Assembly: GCA_030446715.1 (NCBI GenBank) | Contig: JAUJMU010000002.1 | Span: 628,631-692,630, forward strand | Reading direction: 5' to 3' | From: Cytophagales bacterium | GTDB lineage: Bacteria > Bacteroidota > Bacteroidia > Cytophagales > 172606-1 | Length of the DNA stretch: 64,000 nucleotides | Part shown: piece after piece, positions 1-9,296 of the stretch | Numbering within the stretch: position 1 is the first letter of the stretch | Layout of the letters: the number at the start of each line of letters is the position of its first letter | Notes under the pieces: generated by a model | What the model was told of the DNA's origin: nothing | Database searches by the model: none | What the model saw: the letters and a program-made list of their open reading frames with translations, nothing else | Position numbers and translations under genes: made by a program

Positions 1-1149
1 GATCATCATGTAAAAGTCCAACCAGTGTCCACCAATAATGGCACAGCAGACTATTTTCAGGAATATCATGTGTCTCTTTGCATCCCTTGTCATTAGAACC
101 AGAAAAGGAAAGGCAAAGTTTATAATAATGTTAAGAAAAAACACCGGACGGTATATTCCTCCGTAACCATTCAGTCTCTCCTCGAAGTAGATTGTTTCTT
201 CGGAAATGTTGGCGTACCAGATGAGCATAAACTGGGCAAACCATACGTAAGTCCAGAAGATACTGAAGGCAAACATAAACTTGCCAAGATCGTGTAAATG
301 ATTGGCGTTCACCATTTTCAGGTAGCCGGCTTGTTTCAGGTTGATCACTACCAGGGTGATTGCAGCCAGCCCGGCCACAAACCAGCTGGCAAACATATAC
401 CAGCCGAACATGGTACTGAACCAGTGGCTATCAATGGACATTACCCAGTCCCAGGCAGCGGTAACGGAAGTGATGGCAAAGAAGATCAGAAACACCACTG
501 AGGTTGTCATGCTCCGGTTGTAATTCCCCAGGCCCCCTTCAAGATCTTCGCGGAGTGATTGTCTGCGCAAAGCAAAGAAGCAACCGATCCAAAGTGCAAA
601 ATAAATGACCATCCGGATCAGGAAGAACGGCACATTCAGAAAACCGTGCTTGCCGGCAAGGATCTCATCGTATTGGGGACTGTTCTTGTCGTAGAGTTCG
701 TGGTGCGTCCAGTGGAACAGATCATGGTTGGCAATCAGAAATACGACCAGCATAATCACCGCTGTAACCGGCAGGAAGTACCCAAACGCCTGCGGTATCC
801 GGAGCAGAACCGAAGACCAGCCCGCCTGAGCGGCATACTGAATGGCAACAAAGAAAACGCCGATCACGGCAAGACCGGTGAAGTACACGTTGTTGAGCCA
901 AATGTTGGCCCACAGACGCGTGGTCCAGTGAAAGGCATGTTCGGGGACTGCATAGGCATTTTCGCCAATGGCCTGTCCCTGGTCTGCCGCGTCGTGGTGT
1001 ACACCTACACCGGCGGCAAGCAGGATGGCACCAAGGATAATCAGCAGAACCCCTGCGCCGATGGCAAGCAGGGCCCGGTTCCGCGTTTTTGTAAGAAAGA
1101 CGTACTGCTCGTCTACCGAGACAGGAGTATGATGATGATGTCCAGCCAT
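1..1149 (-). CDS. actF: Alternative complex III subunit ActF (quinone-binding membrane subunit), 3' end off the window
   Basis: ActF is one of the two large integral membrane subunits of alternative complex III, the quinol:cytochrome c (or HiPIP) oxidoreductase that replaces bc1 in many Bacteroidota. The reverse strand reads in one frame from an ATG at 1149 (protein starts MAGHHHHTPVSVDEQYVF) to the left edge, about 383 codons, without a stop. Several hydrophobic helices are visible, beginning with an alanine/leucine-rich segment near residue 30, and loop motifs such as FHWTTRLWANIWLNN and AITSVTAAWDWVMSIDSHWF fit this family. It is the last visible gene of the actABCDEF row, 37 bp after actE. 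The C-terminus is missing only because the window ends. The identification rests on motif content and operon position. Confidence 0.9.
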   Translation of the reverse strand, partial: MAGHHHHTPVSVDEQYVFLTKTRNRALLAIGAGVLLIILGAILLAAGVGVHHDAADQGQAIGENAYAVPEHAFHWTTRLWANIWLNNVYFTGLAVIGVFFVAIQYAAQAGWSSVLLRIPQAFGYFLPVTAVIMLVVFLIANHDLFHWTHHELYDKNSPQYDEILAGKHGFLNVPFFLIRMVIYFALWIGCFFALRRQSLREDLEGGLGNYNRSMTTSVVFLIFFAITSVTAAWDWVMSIDSHWFSTMFGWYMFASWFVAGLAAITLVVINLKQAGYLKMVNANHLHDLGKFMFAFSIFWTYVWFAQFMLIWYANISEETIYFEERLNGYGGIYRPVFFLNIIINFAFPFLVLMTRDAKRHMIFLKIVCCAIIGGHWLDFYMMI

Positions 1150-1186
1150 TGCCTGATTTTTACTATTCCAGGTGATTAGAATATCC

Positions 1187-1792
1187 TTATTGTTGTTGAA
1201 GTTGATGCACGAAGTGAACAATCTTCCAGCGGTCGGCCGGATTGATCTGGGTTCCGTGCGGCCACATGCGGCCTTTACCGTACGTAATCACGTGAAAGAT
1301 GTGCCCGCTGTTCATGGTCTTGTACTGACCGACGGAATAGTTGGGCACCCCTTTGTATACCTTACCTACCGGGCCGTCACCATTGCCATTTTCACCGTGG
1401 CACGGCTGGCAGTAACGGCTGTATAGTACCTGTCCCTCCTGCAGGGTAGCATCATTGAGCGGAACCGGATTTCTCAGCGTACGCTCAGCAACTTCAATAT
1501 CCTCCTTGCCAAGGTTATATACCATCAGATCGGTGACTGCCGAGTCGCCGGAGCCGAAGGTAGTCTGGTAGTTTCTGCGGGATATCGTCCCTCTGACGGG
1601 ATACCAGAGATTATTGCCCCATACATTGTAAGGATTCTTGGCATCAGCCCGCTGCTTGTAGGGCTCATACGCTTCTGAATAATACATGTCCGGAGCGTAT
1701 GCCGTACCGGTATCATCATAATTACGGCCGCAGGAACCGGAAAGCAGCACCGCAAGGAGACAAAAACATATAAAATAAAATGAGCGGATCAT
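1187..1792 (-). CDS. actE: Alternative complex III monoheme cytochrome c subunit ActE
   Basis: This is a 201-residue periplasmic, lipid-anchored cytochrome c subunit of alternative complex III that passes electrons out of the complex. The N-terminus has a hydrophobic signal ending in a lipobox (LLSGSC, Cys near residue 21), so it is probably a lipoprotein. One haem-binding motif CQPCH lies in the C-terminal half, followed by GENGNGDGPVGKVYKG, typical of class I cytochromes. A conserved MWPHG segment near the C-terminus may hold the distal Met ligand. It lies between actD (14 bp upstream) and actF (37 bp downstream), all on the minus strand, consistent with one transcript. Confidence 0.93.
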   Translation of the reverse strand: MIRSFYFICFCLLAVLLSGSCGRNYDDTGTAYAPDMYYSEAYEPYKQRADAKNPYNVWGNNLWYPVRGTISRRNYQTTFGSGDSAVTDLMVYNLGKEDIEVAERTLRNPVPLNDATLQEGQVLYSRYCQPCHGENGNGDGPVGKVYKGVPNYSVGQYKTMNSGHIFHVITYGKGRMWPHGTQINPADRWKIVHFVHQLQQQ

Positions 1793-1806
1793 GGATGTAC
1801 TCCTTT

Positions 1807-2346
1807 TTAAGATTCTATTTCTACTATTTTGGTATTCACTTCAATAGCCCCGCTGTTGCGCAGAATGGCCGTTATCTCGTCCTGGCTCAGTGAATTTTTA
1901 CTCAGATCAACCGCCATGATAAATTTGTCGTCGGTGCTGCGGCTGTCAAACAACAACGGCCTCTTTCCCGGATACAGGTTACTGACCGTCAGGAAAGTCC
2001 CTACCATTCCCAGGGCGGCCAGCAGTACGGTAAGCTCAAATGTTACCGGCACAAAGCTTGGCAGGGAAACGAAGTTCTTGCCCCCGATAATCATCGGCCA
2101 GTCGTATCCCAGCATCCAGATCTGCATGGTGAGGGCAAGGGTAGTGCCCGTTATGCCAAACACGAAGGCAGCCCGGGGCAGGCGTGACCGCTTATATCCC
2201 AGTTCCTCATCCAGACCGTGGATGGGGAACGGCGTGTATACCTCGTGGATGCGGACCCCGCCATGCCTGATTTTTGATACGGCGTTCAGTACCACGTCCT
2301 CGTCGTCAAACACGCCCACCAGAAACTTATTCTCGTTATGATTCAT
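1807..2346 (-). CDS. actD: Alternative complex III subunit ActD (DUF3341)
   Basis: This 179-residue protein matches the DUF3341 subunit of alternative complex III. The family has a cytoplasmic N-terminal domain and two transmembrane helices; here the hydrophobic stretches lie near residues 58-80 and 95-118. The N-terminus (KFLVGVFDDEDVVLNAVSKI followed by YTPFPIHGLDE) is characteristic: a ferredoxin-like fold with the conserved PFPIHG motif. The subunit has no cofactor and is thought to hold the complex together. The gene ends 14 bp before actE and begins 31 bp after the actC stop. Confidence 0.93.
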   Translation of the reverse strand: MNHNENKFLVGVFDDEDVVLNAVSKIRHGGVRIHEVYTPFPIHGLDEELGYKRSRLPRAAFVFGITGTTLALTMQIWMLGYDWPMIIGGKNFVSLPSFVPVTFELTVLLAALGMVGTFLTVSNLYPGKRPLLFDSRSTDDKFIMAVDLSKNSLSQDEITAILRNSGAIEVNTKIVEIES

Positions 2347-2377
2347 TTTTGCTTCGCAGATGTTTTACACGCTTGAT

Positions 2378-3812
2378 CTATTCTACATCCTTGTTATAGG
2401 CAGGACGTCCCTGCAACTCTGGTCTGGTGGCTGAACTCAGCTTCTGGTCTTTCACTTTCTCAGAGGTACCTTTCAGTACGGCCTTTACCTCAGCCATGTT
2501 GATTACCGGCAGAAACTTGGCAAACAGGAAGAACAGGGTGAAGAATATACCAAAGGTCAGAATGTAATCAGCAACATCAATGATGGTGGGGTAGAACATT
2601 ACCCAGCTCGAGGGCAGGTAATCGCGGTGTAGTGAAGTCACAATGATTACGAAACGTTCGAACCACATACCTATGTTCACCACAATGGAAAGAATGAAGG
2701 TAGCCACTACACTCTGGCGGATCTTCCTGATCCAGAAAAGCTGGGGAGAGATCACGTTACAGGTCATCATGGACCAGTATGCCCACCAGTAAGGGCCGGT
2801 CATCCGGTTGAAGAAGGCATAAGTTTCGTACTGAACCCCCGAGTACCACGCAATGAAGAATTCAGTAATGTAGGCAACGCCCACAATGGAGCCTGTCAGA
2901 ATAATTACCTTATTCATGGCTTCGATGTGCTCAATGGTGATGTATTCCTTCAGGTCAAACACCTCACGGGTAATCAGCATCAGCGTGAGTACCATCGCAA
3001 AGCCCGAGAAGATGGCACCTGCCACGAAATAAGGCGGGAAGATGGTGGTGTGCCAGCCCGGAATAACCGAAGTAGCAAAGTCAAAACTCACGATGGTATG
3101 TACTGAAAGTACGAGTGGCGTGGAAAGACCGGCAAGAATCAAACTTACGGCTTCGTAACGCTGCCACGTCTTGGCTGAGCCATCCCATCCGAAACTCAGG
3201 ATACCGTAGGCAATTTTGGAAACTTTTGTTCTTGGCCCGGTCCCGGATGGTGCCCAGATCAGGGATAAGACCGATGTACCAGAATACCAGTGAAACGGTC
3301 AGGTACGTACTGATGGCAAATACGTCCCACACCAGGGGCGAATTGAAGTTTACCCAGAGCGGACCATAGGTGTTGGGCAGGGGCAGCGCCCAGTAACCCA
3401 CCCACGTACGGCCCATGTGCAGCAGGATGAAAGTGCCGGCACAGAGAACGGCGAAGATGGTCATCGCCTCGGCAGCCCGGTTGATGGAGGTCCTCCATTT
3501 TTGACGGAACAGCAGAAGAATGGCGGAAATCAGGGTGCCGGCGTGGCCGATACCTACCCACCATACGAAGTTGGTAATATCCCAGGCCCAGCCTACTGTC
3601 TTGTTCAGACCCCACTCTCCGATGCCATACCAGAAAGTCCGGTAAGCACCGTACATGCCAATGCCTAATAACACCAGTGAGCATAGAAAAGCAATGCCCC
3701 ACAGTTTTGTCGGCTTACCTTCCACGTGGCGGGATATATCCTCAGTAACGTCAGCGTAGGTCTTGCCACCTAATATTAGTGGTTCTCTGACGGGTGAAAC
3801 AACGTGACTCAT
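2378..3812 (-). pseudogene. actC: Alternative complex III subunit ActC (NrfD/PsrC-type quinone-binding subunit), frameshifted as sequenced
   Basis: ActC is the NrfD/PsrC-like polytopic subunit that binds quinol. The start codon at 3812 opens a frame encoding the normal N-terminus (MSHVVSPVREPLILGGKTYA) and the first half of the helices. After ...RDRAKNK the frame becomes unrelated. The proper continuation ([20 protein letters not shown], then the second half ending at 2378) is in another frame. The switch lies at a four-base A run on the coding strand (plus-strand TTTT, 3224-3227), and removing one base restores a continuous protein of about 477 residues, the family's usual length. Both halves look fully conserved, so a sequencing or assembly error is at least as likely as real inactivation, because loss of actC would disable the complex encoded by its intact neighbours. 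Confidence 0.88.
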
Positions 3813-3840
3813 ATCGTTAAGGGATGGGTAAATAAATTGA

Positions 3841-6800
3841 TTAAGCCTTATTTCTGATTTTTGTCAGGTACGTAATCTGCGGTCTGACGTTGATCTCCTC
3901 CAGCACCCGGAAGCCACGGCCGTCATTCTCCTCGTTCCAGAGCTGGGCTACCCGGCTTTCCGTATCATTGAGGTCTCCGAATACAATTGCCTCGGTGGCA
4001 CAGGCCTGGGCGCAGGCCGTAATGATTTCGCCGTCACGGGGTCTTCTCCGTTCCTTCTTGGCGTTTAGTTTTCCTTCCTGAATCCGCTGCACGCAGAACG
4101 TACACTTTTCCATTACACCTCTTGACCGGACGGTTACATCCGGGTTCAGTACCATCTTGCCGAGGTCGTTGTTCATGTGGAAGTCGAACTTCTCATTGTT
4201 GTGGTACTTGAACCAGTTGAAGCGGCGTACTTTATAGGGGCAGTTGTTGGCGCAGTACCTCGTCCCGATGCAGCGGTTATAGGTCATCTGGTTGAGCCCC
4301 TCCGAACTATGAGAGGTTGCAATGACCGGACAAACGGTTTCGCAGGGCGCATTCTGACAGTGCTGGCACAGCATGGGCTGGAACACAACTTCCGGATTGG
4401 CGGAGGCTTCTTCCATATCCTGGTAGCCCACCGGCGTCCTTACTGTCGGGTCGGCGTCGCTGCTGTAATAGCGGTCAATGCGCAGCCAGTGCATTTCGCG
4501 GCGGTTGATCACTTCCTGGCGGCCGACTACGGGAACGTTGTTTTCCACGTTGCAGGCTACCACGCAGGCGCCGCAACCGGTGCAGGAGTTCATATCAATC
4601 ACCATTCCCCATGAGTGGTTCACGTACTGGTGACCGTCCCACATAGAGATGGCTGTCGGGTGTTTGGGACCTTCGGAGGTAGCGATTTTGGGCCTGAAAG
4701 CCCCGGCAGCGGGGTTCTTCACGTAATCGTTCAGATTGGCTTCCTGCACGATCGGCCGCGCCATAACGGTGTGGTGCGTCTGCACCTGAGCAATATTATG
4801 GGTTCCCTCAATCTTGGTGATTTTTACGCCGGGGACTACATAACTTGCGTAGCCGTTTACGACCGTAGCATAAGGAAAGGCATTTACGCCTACATTTTCA
4901 GCAGCTTTACCGGCTTTGGTGCGTCCGTACCCTACGGCGAGTCCCACTGTGCCTTCAGCCTGACCAGGCTGAATCAGAACCGGTACCTCAATAACGGGTT
5001 TCCCGTTTGCCTCCAGCCGCACTCTATCTCCCTGCACCAGTTCCATCTGGTTAGCCATCTTCTTGGGGACAGTAAGATAATTATCCCAGCAGGCTCTGGT
5101 GATCGGGTCCGGAAACTCCTGCAGATAAGGGTTATTGCCATGCTCACCATTACCGATGCCTATTTTTTCGTACAGGGCAAGTTCGGTGGCAGTAGAGTTA
5201 GCTTTATAGGTCCGGGCAATGGCTGTAGCAGCAGCATTTAAATCTACCGCAATCCCCTGACCACCACCGGTAGCCGAATTAAGCGGGGCGGCAGTCAGGG
5301 GACGCTCCCGGTTGGTTTCAGTGGCCTGAGTGGCAGTGGACTGCGCTCTTGCGGCCGCTGGTTCAAAAATCCCGTCGTGCAGGGTCTGGATCCAGAAGGA
5401 CTCGAATGCTCCGGCCCCGCCCGCCTGCGGAAACAGATTGGTTCGCCAGTAATCCTGCAGATAAGAGAAGTAATTGTTCTGCTTTCCTGCCCACACCAGC
5501 AGGCTTTCCTGAGCGTGCCGCGTAAGGAAAATCGGATTGATGGTCGGCTGAACTATGCTGAAATAACCTCTTCTGGGTTCAGCATCACCCCATGATTCCA
5601 AAAAGTTATGATCCGGACAAATATAGTCACACAGAGAAGATGTTTCGGTGAAACGATCCGCAAAGGAGATCTTCAGCCCTACCTTCTGCAGGCTCTGGCC
5701 AAAAGCGGCTCCCGCCGGATGTTCGTACACAGGATTTACGTTGTAGAAAATCACTGCCCCTACGCGGCCCTGTTGTACTTCCTGCACAAAGTTAGCCATG
5801 GCATTGTCATCGCCGGCTTTGAGCGTGGAATAGGCAGTAGTGTCAATGGTAGAACCATAAGCACCTACTATACGGTTGATCGCAGCGACTACCGCCTGAA
5901 CGTTTACGTCCTGCGAACCGCTGATGACCAGCGCCTGGCCTCTTGCAGCTACCAGATCCTTTGCCGCATTGTCGAGAAAGCTGGCATTGAAATCGGGAAC
6001 GCTGATGGCGGCGGCTCCGGCCAGTTTGGCTACGCGGTTATACAGGTTTGCAACCAAAAGGCCCTCCTGTGAAGGCTTTATGGGCGTGCGATAGTCAGCA
6101 TTAGCACCAGTCAGCGTGAGGTTGGTCTCATACTGATAGTGCCGCGACATTTCTTTCTTTTTCTTACCTACTTTACGCTGCTGGGCATACTGATAACTGT
6201 AGGTGGTACTGTTTGGCCAGCTTCCCAGAAAGTCAGCTCCGATGCCCACCACTACTTTTGCCTTGCTGAAATCATAAAAAGGCAGCACACCGTTATGAAC
6301 CCGCAGCAGGGCTGAGTAGGAAATTGCATCGTATACGACGTGCTGTGCACCGGGATACCGGGCAATAAAATCCCTGATGGCCGCTTTGGTTGTGGGGCTG
6401 ATGATTGTGGAAGTAACCAGCCGGATGGCTCCACCCTGAGAGGCTACCTGCTGCAGGCGGGCAGTTATTTCACTGTCAACCGTCTTCCAGTCAATGGGTT
6501 TGCTACCCTTACGGGGGCCGTTCAGACGGGTAGTATCGTAAAGCGAAAGGGGCGACGCCTGTGCCCGTACGCTGGTTCCGGTACGGGTGAGGCTGGACAG
6601 GTTATTGGGCTCAATCTTGATGGGACGGCCTTCGCGGGTCTCCACCAGGATGCTGTCGTACCCGCCGTCAGAATCAATGTAGCTGGACGCGTAATAGTTG
6701 GAAATGGTCGGTTCTATGTCTTCCGGCTTATTGATGTACGGAATGGCGTGCCTTACGGGCTGCTCACAGGCGGCCAGTGAGACAGCGGTAAGACTGAAAC

Positions 6801-6975
6801 CCATCATTTTCAGGAAATCCCGGCGTGAGGAGCCCGTTACGTCGCCGGGAGTTTCTGCATCTTTCGGGGTTGCTTCTTTGGGGGAAGGGAATTCGTTCTG
6901 CGCGTTCTTTACAAAATCCAGTTCGTTGGACAACTCCTCCAGTCCCTTCCAGTATATTTTATTATTCTCTTCCAT
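3841..6975 (-). CDS. actB: Alternative complex III iron-sulfur subunit ActB (molybdopterin-oxidoreductase-like, TAT signal)
   Basis: This 1044-residue periplasmic iron-sulfur subunit is the electron-wire core of alternative complex III. The N-terminal 45 residues are followed by a twin-arginine signal (SSRRDFLKMMGFSLTAVSLA). The body resembles a molybdopterin oxidoreductase large subunit; in the family this part binds no molybdenum cofactor. The C-terminal third is NrfC-like with ferredoxin clusters: CTGCGACVVAC, CQHCQNAPCETVCP, CIGTRYCANNCPYK, CTFCVQRIQ and CAQACATEAI, enough cysteines for three [4Fe-4S] clusters and one [3Fe-4S]. It lies 28 bp upstream of actC and 48 bp downstream of actA. 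Length and domain order match the fused ActB of Bacteroidota. Confidence 0.95.
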   Translation of the reverse strand: MEENNKIYWKGLEELSNELDFVKNAQNEFPSPKEATPKDAETPGDVTGSSRRDFLKMMGFSLTAVSLAACEQPVRHAIPYINKPEDIEPTISNYYASSYIDSDGGYDSILVETREGRPIKIEPNNLSSLTRTGTSVRAQASPLSLYDTTRLNGPRKGSKPIDWKTVDSEITARLQQVASQGGAIRLVTSTIISPTTKAAIRDFIARYPGAQHVVYDAISYSALLRVHNGVLPFYDFSKAKVVVGIGADFLGSWPNSTTYSYQYAQQRKVGKKKKEMSRHYQYETNLTLTGANADYRTPIKPSQEGLLVANLYNRVAKLAGAAAISVPDFNASFLDNAAKDLVAARGQALVISGSQDVNVQAVVAAINRIVGAYGSTIDTTAYSTLKAGDDNAMANFVQEVQQGRVGAVIFYNVNPVYEHPAGAAFGQSLQKVGLKISFADRFTETSSLCDYICPDHNFLESWGDAEPRRGYFSIVQPTINPIFLTRHAQESLLVWAGKQNNYFSYLQDYWRTNLFPQAGGAGAFESFWIQTLHDGIFEPAAARAQSTATQATETNRERPLTAAPLNSATGGGQGIAVDLNAAATAIARTYKANSTATELALYEKIGIGNGEHGNNPYLQEFPDPITRACWDNYLTVPKKMANQMELVQGDRVRLEANGKPVIEVPVLIQPGQAEGTVGLAVGYGRTKAGKAAENVGVNAFPYATVVNGYASYVVPGVKITKIEGTHNIAQVQTHHTVMARPIVQEANLNDYVKNPAAGAFRPKIATSEGPKHPTAISMWDGHQYVNHSWGMVIDMNSCTGCGACVVACNVENNVPVVGRQEVINRREMHWLRIDRYYSSDADPTVRTPVGYQDMEEASANPEVVFQPMLCQHCQNAPCETVCPVIATSHSSEGLNQMTYNRCIGTRYCANNCPYKVRRFNWFKYHNNEKFDFHMNNDLGKMVLNPDVTVRSRGVMEKCTFCVQRIQEGKLNAKKERRRPRDGEIITACAQACATEAIVFGDLNDTESRVAQLWNEENDGRGFRVLEEINVRPQITYLTKIRNKA

Positions 6976-7023
6976 ATATAGGATATGCGTTGAGCCTGTT
7001 GTTTTGTTTTTGATTGTTGGGAA

Positions 7024-8400
7024 TCAGTAGTGACACTTGGAACATTCGAGTCCACCGATATTGGCCACCCGCATAGGTTCTTTGCTTTCTTTACTGTGCA
7101 GGGCAACCAGTTTGTCGTAATAAGCATTGTCTTTGCCATTCACCTCCGTCTTGCGGTGGCAGTCTATACACCAGCCCATGGTCAGGGATGAGATGTGCTG
7201 TACGACCTCCATGTTCTGAATTTCACCGTGGCACGTCTGGCAGGGTACCTGGCCTACATTTACGTGCTGGGCGTGGTTGAAATACGCCAGATCGGGCAGG
7301 TTATGGACCCTCACCCATTCCACTGGTTTGTTCTGCTCAATGGCGGCGTAAATCTTCTGGATCTCAGGTGATGCCGTCTTGATCACCCCGTGGCAGTTCA
7401 TGCAGATATTCAGGGAAGGGATACTGGCTGTTTTACCTTTCGAAACGGTGGTATGGCAGTAGTTGCAGTCAATCTGGTATTGACCGGCGTGCAGTTTGTG
7501 CGAGTAGGCAATGGGCTGCTTGGGGGCGTAACCCTGCTGGATACCGATGCTCATCACCTGGTCGTTGGCTACCTTGCCGACCACGAGGGCGAATATGAGG
7601 GCAACGCCGCCCTTAAAGGCGCTGCTGCCGGCTATGGCTTTCCAGTTTACTTTTTGCTCCAGTACCTCACGGTCTTCCGGAGCAAGGTCTTTCTTATCGC
7701 TGAGGAACTTGCTGAGCAGGGATACGATCATGATCAGCACCAGCAGTACCAGCAGGAGTATGACCAGCAGAGCCACCAGGATAATGGTGAAGGAAGTCGA
7801 ACCGAGTCCGCCACCCGGTGCAACCGTTGTGCCGCTGCCGGAAGGCACCAGCTTTCCGTCAGTATCACCACCCGCAACGGTGTTGGCATTCTCGCCGGAG
7901 CCGGCCACGTCAATATAGGCCAGTACCGACTGAATCTCCTGATCCGTCAGATCCGGAAAAGCGGGCATCAGGTTTCCGTTGAATTTCTTCAGCAGATCAT
8001 TGGCGTACTGGTCGCCGCTCTCGACTACCTTCTGCGGGTTGTGAATCCAGTTGATCAGCCAGTCGCGCTGACGCCGTTCGTTGATTCCCTGAAGGCCCGG
8101 GCCTACGACCACTTCGTTGGTAACCGCGTGGCAGGCCGAGCAATAATTGTTAAAGATGGTTTTGCCCTGGCTTACCTGTGCCGGGTCCTGAGTCCGGGGC
8201 TGTGAGCCGCCGGCCGGCAGGTCGGAGGTACCATCCGTATCCACCACATCCGCCGGAAGAGTGGCTTCTGCATTATTCTCCTGGGCCTGGGCCGGTAACC
8301 AGGTTGCCAGCCCCAAAAGGCAGCAAAAAAGCATTATCCCCCAGCTTTTACAGGCATTTTTGCGGGCTAATGCAAAGAATTTATCCAATAGAGTATTCAT
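7024..8400 (-). CDS. actA: Alternative complex III multihaem cytochrome c subunit ActA, with an extra N-terminal monohaem domain
   Basis: ActA is the multihaem cytochrome of alternative complex III. I start it at the ATG at 8400 (MNTLLDKFFALARKN), because an upstream ATG in the same frame at 8430 overlaps the promoter. The 458-residue protein has a signal peptide (to about AQAQ, residue 40). A cytochrome c domain with CSACH follows, then two hydrophobic helices (about 205-235 and 255-275), and a C-terminal domain with five CXXCH motifs: CNYCH, CMNCH, CQTCH, CIDCH and CSKCH. That is six predicted haems, so the cytochrome c module is fused to the usual pentahaem core. It is the first gene of the act operon, about 20 bp behind the predicted transcription start. 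Confidence 0.93.
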   Translation of the reverse strand: MNTLLDKFFALARKNACKSWGIMLFCCLLGLATWLPAQAQENNAEATLPADVVDTDGTSDLPAGGSQPRTQDPAQVSQGKTIFNNYCSACHAVTNEVVVGPGLQGINERRQRDWLINWIHNPQKVVESGDQYANDLLKKFNGNLMPAFPDLTDQEIQSVLAYIDVAGSGENANTVAGGDTDGKLVPSGSGTTVAPGGGLGSTSFTIILVALLVILLLVLLVLIMIVSLLSKFLSDKKDLAPEDREVLEQKVNWKAIAGSSAFKGGVALIFALVVGKVANDQVMSIGIQQGYAPKQPIAYSHKLHAGQYQIDCNYCHTTVSKGKTASIPSLNICMNCHGVIKTASPEIQKIYAAIEQNKPVEWVRVHNLPDLAYFNHAQHVNVGQVPCQTCHGEIQNMEVVQHISSLTMGWCIDCHRKTEVNGKDNAYYDKLVALHSKESKEPMRVANIGGLECSKCHY

Positions 8401-8427
8401 TATGACTATAGGTTCTATAAGGCCCCG

Positions 8428-8459
8428 CAAATCTAGTGTCGGAATTTTATGCTACCAAA
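8428..8459 (-). promoter_or_regulatory. Bacteroidota-type promoter of the act operon
   Basis: Read on the minus strand, TTTG (plus 8456-8459) and TAGATTTG (plus 8428-8435) are separated by 20 bases. This matches the Bacteroidota sigma-A consensus TTTG-N19/20-TAnnTTTG at every defined position. The expected start is near 8421, leaving a leader of about 20 bases before the actA ATG at 8400. Confidence 0.7.
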
Positions 8460-8579
8460 TTGTACTTAATTACAAAATTGACCGCCTTTGTATACCTGAT
8501 GGATTATCACCTGAAAATATCTGAATGCCAACGCATTAACTTATTTAAAGGGGTACAATACAGCCAATTTAGAATGATT

Positions 8580-9137
8580 TTAAATAATGTTATTTTCTAA
8601 AAATCCTATTTTGTCTGTTGTATTTTCCTTAAAGCCGTCCGCAGTGGCAGGCAAGGCCGTGCACGGATGCAATTGGAGGTAAAGCAGATAAAATAAGATT
8701 CCGGTCCGGATTGTCCACAGGATTGTTCTCAGCCAGTTCACCCTTACAAGTGAATCAATTATTTCCTTGTTATACCCGCCGGCCGCCAGCTGGTTGTGCA
8801 GCGGAATGGCTATCAGAAAGGTAACTGCCCAGATCACCGGCACGCATCCGCAGGCAGCGTAGCTGATCCATTGCGCACCTCCCGGAAATGGCCTGATGAC
8901 CAGCCACCCGGCAAGCACCAGTTCAATGAGCATGGGTACCGCCACCACCTGCCCCGTATGGGTGTGCGCGGCGTGCCAGGCCAGGAAACGGGAAGCAGGC
9001 ACCTTCCGGAATATGGGGTAATGCACCACCTGAACAAACCAGATAAGGCCCGTCAGAAAAGCAGAAAGCACCAGATTAGCCGGCAGAATCAGGATCAGCA
9101 TCAGCAAAATGAAATAAATCACTCCAGATGGTAACAA
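8580..9137 (-). CDS. Uncharacterised four-helix membrane protein
   Basis: This 185-residue integral membrane protein has hydrophobic segments at about residues 5-35, 65-85, 90-115 and 145-165. Short polar motifs (VHYPIFRKVP, IPLHNQLAAGGY, LVRVNWLRTILWTIRTG) recur in DUF1772-like small membrane proteins; that family link is my recollection and weak. No cofactor-binding or catalytic motif is obvious. The polar C-terminal tail after LHPC may be non-conserved. It lies upstream of the act promoter on the same strand with a gap of about 120 bp, so it is probably transcribed independently. Function unknown. Confidence 0.7.
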   Translation of the reverse strand: MLPSGVIYFILLMLILILPANLVLSAFLTGLIWFVQVVHYPIFRKVPASRFLAWHAAHTHTGQVVAVPMLIELVLAGWLVIRPFPGGAQWISYAACGCVPVIWAVTFLIAIPLHNQLAAGGYNKEIIDSLVRVNWLRTILWTIRTGILFYLLYLQLHPCTALPATADGFKENTTDKIGFLENNII

Positions 9138-9296
9138 CCCTTACCGGAAAGTTGTTTTTTACGCAAGCTATAGTCCGGCAATCCGGCACTGCCTTAGACC
9201 AATAATTCTTACCTTGCCGGTCTGTATATCTGTTCAACCATTTCACCTCCAAACGGGTAAGATACCCGATCAGCAAACCAAAACCCATCACTGACA

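Noticed and set aside
3081-3369. Programmed frameshifting in actC
   Set aside because: The shift needed is +1 at an A run with no nearby Shine-Dalgarno-like element or stable structure, so an error or mutation is simpler.
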